Shown: in pieces, positions 1 to 6,012 of the stretch | How positions within the stretch are numbered: the stretch's first letter is position 1 | How the letters are laid out: each line of letters opens with the position of its first letter | Assembly: GCA_029934695.1 (NCBI GenBank) | Contig: JAOZLU010000292.1 | Coordinates: forward strand, 1 to 6,112 | DNA: 6,112 nt | Direction of reading: 5' to 3' | From: Desulfobacterales bacterium | GTDB lineage: Bacteria; Desulfobacterota; Desulfobacteria; Desulfobacterales; 4be13 | The notes under the pieces: model-generated | Databases searched by the model: none | Seen by the model: only the letters and a program-made list of their open reading frames with translations | What the model was told of the DNA's origin: nothing | Program-made: the position numbers and the translations under genes

Positions 1-2
1 TT

Positions 3-1226
3 TTATTTACATCCGGCTTCTTCCACAGACGGCGTGATTTTTTTGCCTCTGAATACTCTCGCCGGCTTTAAGATGCGAATGGGGTAGTCCGGATCAGCCG
101 CTGTTTTACCCCAGCACGCGTCTGTCACTGCCTGATGATCTTCAGGCCGGATGGTGATCCTGCCCACAGGAAGTTCTATGGACAGCCCTTCCATTGCTTT
201 CACCACAGCCTCCTTATCCATTGTTTCTGCTTTTTCCACGGCGGCCTTATAGGTACGGACAGCACCGTAAGCACCGTGGGCATTGTATGAAGGATACTGA
301 TTGAATCGCCTGAAATATCCCTCCCGGAACTTTTTGTTAATTGCCGAATCATTGGCAAGAAACCAGTAGCGGGTTCCGACCCACAGTCCTTCGGGCATTT
401 TCTCTTTCAAAGCGTACAACACTTCTGTTGCGCCGCCAAGGGATATCAGCACTTCAAAATCACCGTTAAAAAAACCCATTTCTTTCCCCTGCCGAATAAA
501 ATTAACCAGATTTACTCCCCATAAGGAGATGAAAACCCCTTGGGGCTTCGACTGCATGACCTTTGCGATATATGAACTGAAATCAGTCGTTTTAAAAGGC
601 GGAAAAGCAATCTTATCTTTCGGAAAAAATGTCATGCCGGGCTTTTGTTCCATGAGATATTTCTGAAAATATTCCCATGACTGATGGCCGAAGGCATAAT
701 CAGGACCCACGGTTGACCATATTTTTGCTCTTGTATGAGATGCAATCATTGCGGCTGTTTTGACATTCTGGCTGAGATTAAGCGAAATCCTGAATGTGTA
801 TTTATTGCAAAGACTTCCGGTGACATCGGGGGTTGCCGCATGAGTGATGATGAGAGGAGTCTTCATCTGGGCAATGCTCGGAACAACCGATTTGGCAACG
901 CCGCTTGAGTCAAGGCCGATAAGACAGTCTGCTTTTTCCTGAAAAACCAGCTTGCGGATGCCCTGAATCGCTATATCCGGGTTTCCTGCGGAATCTTCAA
1001 ACACAGCTTCAATCTTTTGTCCCAAAATCCCGCCGGACTGATTGATTTCGTCAATCGCCATTTCAGCACCATGTTTGGCAAATAGGCCATACATGCCAAA
1101 AGGGCCGGACATGATATAGACAAAGCCCAATTTGACAGGTGGCCCGGCCAGGGAAGCGGAACTGAAAATGAAAACACCCAAGGAAAAGATCAGTGCCATC
1201 CCGACATTTTTTTTGCTTCTTTCCAT
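3..1226 (-). CDS. ABC transporter substrate-binding protein, type I periplasmic fold (Leu/Ile/Val-type, Peripla_BP_6 family)
   Basis: This 407-residue exported protein should bind a small solute in the periplasm and deliver it to an ABC importer of the branched-chain amino acid (HAAT) type. Residues 1-27 form a Sec signal peptide: basic start MERSKK, hydrophobic core about 9-23, likely cleavage after SLA27. Residues 31-95 carry the family's N-terminal pattern, LGFVYIMSGPFGMYG followed by GAEMAIDEINQSGGILGQKI and an EDSAGNP segment. GPDYAFG (174-180) is the usual start of the second lobe. Length is normal for the family. The start is supported by AGAGGAG six bases upstream; the TAA stop occupies the third to fifth bases of the window, so the gene is complete. 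It lies 170 nt downstream of the chemoreceptor gene and may have its own promoter. Relatives bind amino acids, amides, urea or aromatic acids, so the ligand cannot be told from sequence. No permease or ATPase genes are visible, though they could follow beyond the left edge. Family call is firm; substrate unknown. Confidence 0.93.
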   Translation of the reverse strand: MERSKKNVGMALIFSLGVFIFSSASLAGPPVKLGFVYIMSGPFGMYGLFAKHGAEMAIDEINQSGGILGQKIEAVFEDSAGNPDIAIQGIRKLVFQEKADCLIGLDSSGVAKSVVPSIAQMKTPLIITHAATPDVTGSLCNKYTFRISLNLSQNVKTAAMIASHTRAKIWSTVGPDYAFGHQSWEYFQKYLMEQKPGMTFFPKDKIAFPPFKTTDFSSYIAKVMQSKPQGVFISLWGVNLVNFIRQGKEMGFFNGDFEVLISLGGATEVLYALKEKMPEGLWVGTRYWFLANDSAINKKFREGYFRRFNQYPSYNAHGAYGAVRTYKAAVEKAETMDKEAVVKAMEGLSIELPVGRITIRPEDHQAVTDACWGKTAADPDYPIRILKPARVFRGKKITPSVEEAGCK

Positions 1227-1232
1227 AATTTT

Positions 1233-1239
1233 CTCCTCT
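1233..1239 (-). promoter_or_regulatory. Ribosome binding site of the type I substrate-binding protein
   Basis: Read on the minus strand, AGAGGAG lies six bases before the ATG at 1226. It fixes that start, and the next in-frame methionine (residue 10) would cut into the signal peptide. Confidence 0.8.
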
Positions 1240-1256
1240 GCAAATCAAAATATATT

Positions 1257-1272
1257 CAATAATTAATTATTG
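1257..1272. promoter_or_regulatory. Perfect 16-bp AT-rich palindrome, possible operator
   Basis: CAATAATT is followed directly by its exact reverse complement AATTATTG. It overlaps the candidate -10 and lies 31 to 46 bases upstream of the start codon, a typical place for a dimeric regulator to bind. AT richness raises the chance of coincidence. No regulator gene is in the window. Confidence 0.3.
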
Positions 1273-1293
1273 TCTGCGGTTAACGAAAAGCAA
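1266..1293 (-). promoter_or_regulatory. Candidate sigma-70 promoter for the type I substrate-binding protein
   Basis: On the minus strand TTGCTT (1293-1288) is separated by 16 bases from AATAAT (1271-1266). The -10 matches the TATAAT consensus at five of six positions, but the -35 matches TTGACA only in TTG. Initiation near 1259 would leave a leader of about 33 nt carrying the ribosome site. The -10 lies inside a perfect 16-bp palindrome. The assignment rests on pattern alone; AT-rich DNA gives such matches by chance. Confidence 0.33.
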
Positions 1294-1396
1294 AAATTCA
1301 GTTGCAGCAATCATGGTTCGGGGCAGTTCCATTTTTGCACTCCGTCAATGCCCGGATTTTCTTATGTGCTTATGCTGTCGGCGAGCAGATGCCTCT

Positions 1397-3937
1397 CTAT
1401 CCCACCAAAGCGGCCAATTCCCCGACAAAGCCCTTCATCGTCCCTGAATATGCATTCATCTCTTCTGAGACAGCCGCCAGTTCCTGGGCGTGTGCAGCAT
1501 TCCGCTGAGTTACCCTGTCTGTTTCCGCAACCCCGCTGTTCACTTGTTCGACACTCATGGCCTGTTCTTTGGAAACTGCCGCAATCTCATTGATCCGTTC
1601 GGCAGCCCCGGCCGAGACTGCTGCGACTTCTTTGAAAGCCGCGTCGGTCCGGATTGCAAATTCTGCTCCGTCGCTGACCTGTTTTATAATCCTATCTATC
1701 AGATCAGCAGTATGTTTTGTCGCGTCAGCGGTCCTTACCGCAAGATTCCTCACTTCTTCCGCGACCACTGCGAATCCGAGTCCGGCCTCGCCGGCCCTGG
1801 CCGCCTCAATAGTGGCATTGAGAGCCAGAATATTGGTTTGAAAGGTGACTCCGTCTATCATCTTGATAATTTTATGAGTTTCCCTGGCCGCCTCGGATAT
1901 CTTTTCCATGGCACCGGTCATGGCAGACATGGTGTCGCCTGCCTGTGCGACCGCCTGGCTGACTTCTCCCATGAATTTGTCTGCATTCTCTGCATTCTCT
2001 GCATTCCGTCGGCTCATGGAGGACACCTCCTCCAAGGACGCGGATGATTCCTCCAGAGACGCGGCCTGATCGCACGAGCCCTCTGACAGCGACTGACTAG
2101 CGGATGATATTTGCGTCGAACCCGAGGCAACTCTCCCGGCGATTTCAACAAGACCGCTGATGACCCGGTTCACGGGTCTGACAATGTATCGGGTAAGCAG
2201 AATCGCTGCTCCGATGATGGCGGCTATGGAAATGATTGCGACCGCGGCCATCTGTCTTTTGACCGTCCTCACCGGGGCAAGGGCCTCGGCTTCGTCAATC
2301 TCGGTGATCAGGGCATAAGTCGTGCCCCATACATCCAGCGGGGTGTAAGCGGAAAGGACCTGCGCCCCGGTATAATTTGTCATGATATTCCGGCCGGCAT
2401 TTTTGTCAAGCGCGGCGCGACTTGCTTCTGTATCAATGCTCCTGTTTTCCGGATCGGCAAAAGAGGCGTTCACAGAATAATTTGCCGCGTCTGAACAGGA
2501 ATCCGAGCGCATGAGTCTGTCAGGTCCCACGAGATATGTCTCACCGGTCTCTCCCATGCCGGAACGCTCCTGCATGACGCTGTTGATCGTGTCCAAGGAA
2601 AGCCGCAAAGCCACCACCAGATCCACTTCGCCATTGCTGATCACAGGCTGGGCAATAAACGCGGCCGGTTTGCCGTCAGAGGGGGCATAAGGCTGAAAAT
2701 CGGCAAATCCGAACGTCTTGGTCTCCGACACATCCCGGATGACTCTGCCCAGTCCCGAATCGGCATACCTGCCGCTGACAATGTTTGTGCCGTAGTCCGC
2801 CTCATGTCTGACCGAGTAAAAGACTTCTCCTTCAGGATGGATCAGGAGGAGATCATCGTATCCGTACTGCCTGACATACTTTGTGAAATAATCCTCATCC
2901 TCGCCTTCAAGTCTGGGCGTGATCACCTCTTCCAGCCCCATTGTGGTGATCATTGCCCAGTTCAGTCCGGGAATCTCCAGCGGATCATACCTGATGATCT
3001 CCATCTTTCCGGCACTGCCGGTTCTGACCCCTGATCCGGATTTGCCGGATAGCGATTTGTCAACATGGTCATCTGTTTTGCTCTCGCCGCTTTTCCCCTT
3101 TCCGATCAGACGGTCGCTTCGGTATCCGGTCTTGCCGTGTGATCTGCCCACAAGCCAGGTTTCTCCTGTCTCTCCCATGCCTTTGCGTCTTTGCACAATG
3201 GCATTGACGGCTTCTTTGTTTAATTTGAGGACAACGACACCTGCGAGCTTCTCATATTTTAAGATCGGGGCCGCCATGAAGCAGACAAACTGCCCCGAAG
3301 GCGGATAAGGCGTGAAATCCTCTGTGACCATCCCTTTCAGCCCTTTTTGAAAACATCTGCCAAGACCGCTCTCTCTCAGTTCTCCTGTCAGCACGTTCTG
3401 ACCAAGATCCGATTCCCGGTTCAGGGTGTAAACGACATTTCCCTCCTTTGTTATGACAAGTATGTCATAGTAGCCGTATTCCTCCTTGAACTGTCTCAGT
3501 GAGCCTTTGAAATTGAACTCTTCGGTAAATGTGAACATGTCTTCATCAATGTTGCCGTTTTCATCAATGAGTGAGGCAAAAGATTCCAAAGCTTTCTCAA
3601 CCACAGCGTTTTTTGATATGATATTTATGTCACTTTGGCACTTCCGGAAATATTCCTCCATCTGCGCTTTTTTGATCTCCTGGACAATCCTCAGCTTTTC
3701 AAAGGTAGCCTGTCTGAGCGTGGCAGTTGTCTCCATGAGAACTCTCATGTTCGCCTTGCGTTCCGCCAAGAAATTCCTGATCTGCGTCCTTTTGAGTTCC
3801 CGCACACTTTCCAGTTGTGCGAAAGCCATATTTGACAGGGCAGAACCGGAATTCATCACTGAAATGATCCCTATGACAGTAAAAGGCACAATGCCGGCAG
3901 TCAAAAAAGCCGCCATAAGCTTTGTTCTGATTTTCAT
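1397..3937 (-). CDS. Methyl-accepting chemotaxis protein with duplicated periplasmic Cache-like sensor
   Basis: This 846-residue transmembrane chemoreceptor senses a ligand outside the inner membrane and controls CheA through CheW. TM1 is about residues 7-29 and TM2 about 562-583, leaving a very large periplasmic part (~530 residues). That part begins with a charged helical stretch (41-109) containing two similar segments, VRELKRTQIRNFLAERK and VQEIKKAQMEEYFRKCQ. Two homologous sensor units of about 200 residues follow (143-341 and 347-555), each with YGY-D near its start and GMGETGET(W/Y)LVG in its middle. A short HAMP-like segment (RYIVRPVNRVISGLVEIAG) leads to a methylation helix with EESSASLEE (629-637). 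The signalling tip is FQTNILALNATIEAARAGE (699-717), then GFAVVAEEVRNLA. The C terminus ends in ELAALVG without a CheR-binding pentapeptide. The start has only a weak AAGG nine bases upstream, but it precedes TM1 correctly and no better ATG is seen. It lies 84 nt after the family-5 binding protein and is probably cotranscribed with it. Class is certain; ligand unknown. Confidence 0.96.
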   Translation of the reverse strand: MKIRTKLMAAFLTAGIVPFTVIGIISVMNSGSALSNMAFAQLESVRELKRTQIRNFLAERKANMRVLMETTATLRQATFEKLRIVQEIKKAQMEEYFRKCQSDINIISKNAVVEKALESFASLIDENGNIDEDMFTFTEEFNFKGSLRQFKEEYGYYDILVITKEGNVVYTLNRESDLGQNVLTGELRESGLGRCFQKGLKGMVTEDFTPYPPSGQFVCFMAAPILKYEKLAGVVVLKLNKEAVNAIVQRRKGMGETGETWLVGRSHGKTGYRSDRLIGKGKSGESKTDDHVDKSLSGKSGSGVRTGSAGKMEIIRYDPLEIPGLNWAMITTMGLEEVITPRLEGEDEDYFTKYVRQYGYDDLLLIHPEGEVFYSVRHEADYGTNIVSGRYADSGLGRVIRDVSETKTFGFADFQPYAPSDGKPAAFIAQPVISNGEVDLVVALRLSLDTINSVMQERSGMGETGETYLVGPDRLMRSDSCSDAANYSVNASFADPENRSIDTEASRAALDKNAGRNIMTNYTGAQVLSAYTPLDVWGTTYALITEIDEAEALAPVRTVKRQMAAVAIISIAAIIGAAILLTRYIVRPVNRVISGLVEIAGRVASGSTQISSASQSLSEGSCDQAASLEESSASLEEVSSMSRRNAENAENADKFMGEVSQAVAQAGDTMSAMTGAMEKISEAARETHKIIKMIDGVTFQTNILALNATIEAARAGEAGLGFAVVAEEVRNLAVRTADATKHTADLIDRIIKQVSDGAEFAIRTDAAFKEVAAVSAGAAERINEIAAVSKEQAMSVEQVNSGVAETDRVTQRNAAHAQELAAVSEEMNAYSGTMKGFVGELAALVG
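2276..3511 (-). repeat. Internal duplication of the chemoreceptor's sensor domain (two ~200-residue units)
   Basis: Residues 143-341 (about 3511-2915) and 347-555 (about 2899-2273) align end to end at a near-constant offset of about 204-214. In the best ungapped block, residues 153-201 against 357-405, I count 20 identities in 49. Shared landmarks are YGY-D, a D-G-N pattern, SGLGR, a proline-rich DF-PY-PS segment, A-P-I/V, GMGETGET(W/Y)LVG, RSD and a final aromatic-A-(M/L)-IT. The middle of unit 1 (about 280-310) is a Gly/Ser/Lys-rich stretch that replaces the acidic-polar segment of unit 2. DNA identity is largely eroded, so the duplication is old. Confidence 0.8.
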
Positions 3938-3969
3938 GTTTTTGAACCTTATAAGGGTAAAGGGTTAAG

Positions 3970-4020
3970 GGATGAAGGGCTAAGTGAGTTCAAGAGTTAT
4001 TTTGCCTTAACCCTTCATCC
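3970..4020 (-). promoter_or_regulatory. 15-bp inverted repeat filling the gap between the family-5 binding protein and the chemoreceptor gene
   Basis: GGATGAAGGGCTAAG (3970-3984) is the reverse complement of CTTAACCCTTCATCC (4006-4020) except at one position. In the minus-strand RNA that position is a G-U wobble, giving a 15-bp stem with a 21-nt loop. It begins one base after the TGA stop of the upstream gene. The base 3' of the stem is not followed by a U run, so it is not a standard intrinsic terminator. A processing or mRNA-stabilising hairpin that sets different expression of the two cistrons is one possibility. The 3' side merges into AGGG repeats at 3954-3979 with a 7-8 base period. Confidence 0.5.
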
Positions 4021-4021
4021 T

Positions 4022-5596
4022 TCACTTTCCGGGTCTGGCATTCATGGCAAGGGTGTCTTCGTCGGCACGGGGAACATATCTTATTCCTTCCTTCGTAGCC
4101 ACTATGACCGACTGGGCATGCAAGGGAATAGTGCCATAGTCGTTTATGGCAACTGCCATAGCCTTCTGAAGCATTTTTTCACGGGCCGCCTCATCAACAA
4201 TCAGCGCCGCCTCCTCTATGATACGGTCGAGCTCCGGATTGGAATACCCGCCGTTGTAACTTCCCATTTCCCTGGCTTTGTCGTAGGTGTGGACCGTTGT
4301 CAGCAGGCAGGCGGATGAGTCTCCGGAAGCGGAATTTCCCCAGCCCATGAGATAGAGGCTGAATTCGTTCTCAGGCGAAATCATTCTGCCGAAGTATTCG
4401 GATTTGGGCATTGTCTCAACCTTCATTTTCAGCCCTATGCGGGTGAGCATCTGGGCCACAGCTTCGCAAATTTTGGCATCATTTACATAACGGTCATTGG
4501 GTCCGTGAATGGTCAGGCCGAAACCCTCGGCATATCCTGCCTCGGCCAACAGTTTCCGGGCACCGGCAGGATCGAATTTTTCAACACTGATATCAGGATT
4601 GAAACTGAACCAGCTTTCGGGAATCAGTTGGCTGGCCGGAAAGGCCAGTCCCCCCATCACCTGCTGAGTGACGGCTTTGCGGAAGATAGCTTTGGAGATG
4701 GCCTCGCGCACACGGATATCTCTGAGCGGATTTTTGTCCAATGGCTTGCCGTTTTTATCTGTGACGTAGGGCGATTTGTCGCGTGTGTTGTCGCACACGA
4801 GAAAGATAATCCGATCCGAAGGGCGTTTGAATATGTTGAAATTCCTGCTTTTCAGACGCTCGACATCACCCGGCGGCACAAAGTCAATCATGTCAACGAC
4901 ACCGCCCATCAATGCGGCCATCCGGGCCTCATTGTTGCTGAAAATTCTGAATGTCACCCGTTCATAAGCCGGCTTTTTATCCCAGTAATCCTCATTTCGC
5001 TTCAGCACAAGACGTTTCCCCGGAACATATTCGACGAATTTGTAAGGACCGGTTCCGATGGCTGCCCTGCCTGATGTGAAATCGGCCGTGGCCGCTCCTT
5101 TGCACACTTTTTCAGACACAATGGCCACAGCCCGAAGCTCGATAGGGAGGGTGGGAACCGGCTTGTGTGTCTTTATAATAAGGATGTGGGGATCGACAAT
5201 CTTCGTGCTTGCAATCCCGCTTATGGTGCTGATATAAGACCCGGGATTGTCAGGCACATTGGGAATGCGGTTGAATGAGAACACCACGTCTTTTGCCGTG
5301 AAATCCGACCCGTCATGAAACTTCACGTTTTTGCGCAGTTTGAACTCCCAAGTGGTGTCATCAAGTGTTTTCCATGAGACGGCCAAGCCCGGATAGGTGC
5401 GTATGTTTTCATCGTAATTCACGAGTCTGCCAAAAATATGATTGGAATAGGCAATATTGGTGGCAACATAAAGATAGTGAGGGTCAATCGAAGGCTCGGC
5501 CAGACTCCCGATGACCAGTTCTGCCGCGCCTGCGCTCCGGACGATAAAGAGCACCGCGACGAGGGTTAAAGCAATTTTGCAACTTCGTCTGAACAT
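4022..5596 (-). CDS. ABC transporter substrate-binding protein, family 5 (peptide/nickel/opine type, SBP_bac_5)
   Basis: This is a 524-residue periplasmic solute-binding protein of the oligopeptide/dipeptide/nickel class, which feeds a Dpp/Opp-type ABC importer. Residues 1-24 are a Sec signal peptide (FRRSCK, hydrophobic 8-19, cleavage after AGA24). Family landmarks run in order: SLAEPSIDPH (31-40), YPGLAVSWKTLDD (68-80) with W-F-LR-NVKFHDG (83-96), FTAKDVVFSFNR (99-110), GTGPYKFVEYVPG (181-193) with NEDYWDKKP, LRDIRVREAISKAI (291-304), LMGWG (416-420), YSNPELDRIIEEA (451-463) and IPLHAQ (490-495). Length is normal. I chose the ATG at 5596 because AAAGGAGGAG precedes it and the signal peptide starts correctly. 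An in-frame ATG at 5653 would add 19 polar residues and has no ribosome site. No lipobox is seen. It is first of three same-strand genes; no permease or ATPase is visible on either side. Residues 42-53 onward give no clear ligand signature, so peptide, heme, nickel or sugar binding all remain possible. Confidence 0.94.
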   Translation of the reverse strand: MFRRSCKIALTLVAVLFIVRSAGAAELVIGSLAEPSIDPHYLYVATNIAYSNHIFGRLVNYDENIRTYPGLAVSWKTLDDTTWEFKLRKNVKFHDGSDFTAKDVVFSFNRIPNVPDNPGSYISTISGIASTKIVDPHILIIKTHKPVPTLPIELRAVAIVSEKVCKGAATADFTSGRAAIGTGPYKFVEYVPGKRLVLKRNEDYWDKKPAYERVTFRIFSNNEARMAALMGGVVDMIDFVPPGDVERLKSRNFNIFKRPSDRIIFLVCDNTRDKSPYVTDKNGKPLDKNPLRDIRVREAISKAIFRKAVTQQVMGGLAFPASQLIPESWFSFNPDISVEKFDPAGARKLLAEAGYAEGFGLTIHGPNDRYVNDAKICEAVAQMLTRIGLKMKVETMPKSEYFGRMISPENEFSLYLMGWGNSASGDSSACLLTTVHTYDKAREMGSYNGGYSNPELDRIIEEAALIVDEAAREKMLQKAMAVAINDYGTIPLHAQSVIVATKEGIRYVPRADEDTLAMNARPGK

Positions 5597-5600
5597 TTTT

Positions 5601-5610
5601 CTCCTCCTTT
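5601..5610 (-). promoter_or_regulatory. Strong ribosome binding site that sets the start of the family-5 binding protein
   Basis: On the minus strand AAAGGAGGAG lies just before the ATG at 5596, with the GGAGG core six bases away. It is the best Shine-Dalgarno in the window and argues against the longer in-frame start at 5653, which is preceded by CAGTGCTC. Confidence 0.85.
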
Positions 5611-5706
5611 TGTTGTTACTCAAGTTTTTTGACGGATCCTGAGTCATGAGCACTGGTCAATTATCTGGAATCTCATATCCCATATCTCAGTTCATAGAAC
5701 TCTTTG

Positions 5707-5736
5707 ATAATACAACATATAAAATCAAGAATCCAA
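5707..5736 (-). promoter_or_regulatory. Candidate sigma-70 promoter for the family-5 binding protein and the genes after it
   Basis: On the minus strand TTGGAT (5736-5731) and TATTAT (5712-5707) are 18 bases apart. They lie in the most AT-rich stretch of the intergenic region. Initiation near 5700 would give a leader of about 100 nt. Both hexamers are imperfect and AT richness makes chance matches common. Confidence 0.33.
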
Positions 5737-5899
5737 TATACTTCAGTTTACTTATAATTCCGAATGAGGTTCGTATGTTCCCAGTGTCTGAACTTCTTCA
5801 TAAGCCCTCTGCCTTCCTTCAGATTCACCGCTCCCTGATCGCTGATGACTTTCTGCCCTTCCCATAGTCAGGAACAACGGACGAAACAATTCCTCCACC

Positions 5900-5913
5900 G
5901 GATTTGTCAATCC
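5900..5913. repeat. Palindromic element GGATT-TGTC-AATCC, copy 1
   Basis: A 5-bp inverted repeat around a four-base centre. A second copy at 5994-6007 differs at a single base (TGGC centre), so the element is both palindromic and directly repeated 94 bases apart. Confidence 0.5.
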
Positions 5914-5944
5914 CGCCGGGAGTGTGGGAGGGAGGAGTTCAGAA

Positions 5945-5967
5945 CTGCTGATAGTCAGCAGATTTTT
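5945..5967 (+). terminator. Terminator-like hairpin with T run, plus-strand direction
   Basis: CTGCTGA-TAG-TCAGCAG is a perfect 7-bp inverted repeat with a three-base centre, followed by ATTTTT. It has the form of a small intrinsic terminator for plus-strand transcription. The stem is only moderately GC-rich and there is no plus-strand gene upstream in the window. It may instead be one member of the palindrome series around it. Confidence 0.3.
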
Positions 5968-5978
5968 GCACTCCGGAG

Positions 5979-6000
5979 CAAATCCGTCGGTTCGGATTTG
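5979..6000. repeat. 8-bp perfect inverted repeat
   Basis: CAAATCCG (5979-5986) and CGGATTTG (5993-6000) are exact reverse complements around the six-base centre TCGGTT. The hairpin would compete with the overlapping TTTGC/GCAAA pair (5965-5969 with 5978-5982) and with the palindrome at 5994-6007. Confidence 0.5.
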
Positions 6001-6007
6001 GCAATCC
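5994..6007. repeat. Palindromic element GGATT-TGGC-AATCC, copy 2
   Basis: This copy matches the element at 5900-5913 in 13 of 14 bases. It ends six bases before the 19-bp tandem array begins. Its left half also forms the right arm of a separate 8-bp inverted repeat (5979-6000). Confidence 0.5.
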
Positions 6008-6012
6008 TAACA

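Noticed and set aside
1343..1348. TTGACG as a minus-strand -35 box for the type I binding protein
   Set aside because: The region 16 to 18 bases downstream is GC-rich (GGGGC) with no -10-like hexamer.
1360..1396. Intrinsic terminator after the chemoreceptor gene
   Set aside because: The only pairing is TGCT/AGCA of four bases with no T run, so no terminator can be supported here and read-through into the next gene remains possible.
1980..2006. Three perfect 9-bp repeats (TCTGCATTC) inside the chemoreceptor gene
   Set aside because: They are in frame and encode NAE-NAE-NAD. As I recall the usual methylation-helix pattern (RxNAxNAxxAD), the segment has normal length, so this is codon-level similarity rather than an expansion that shifts the coiled coil.
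1490..2047. A 185-codon plus-strand open frame, with other long antisense frames inside the chemoreceptor and family-5 genes
   Set aside because: They mirror clearly coding minus-strand genes, have no ribosome sites and translate to composition without domain motifs. They are shadows caused by codon bias.
5597..5653. N-terminal extension of the family-5 binding protein from the ATG at 5653
   Set aside because: It would put 19 polar residues before the signal peptide and lacks a ribosome site, whereas the ATG at 5596 has AAAGGAGGAG at ideal spacing.
5646..5867. Plus-strand 73-codon gene
   Set aside because: There is no ribosome site, the start overlaps the antisense of the upstream gene's spurious longer start, and the translation has no recognisable motif.
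5918..5935. G-quadruplex in a G-rich run
   Set aside because: Only three GGG runs plus one GG are present, so a standard three-layer quadruplex is not complete. A two-layer form is too common by chance to report.
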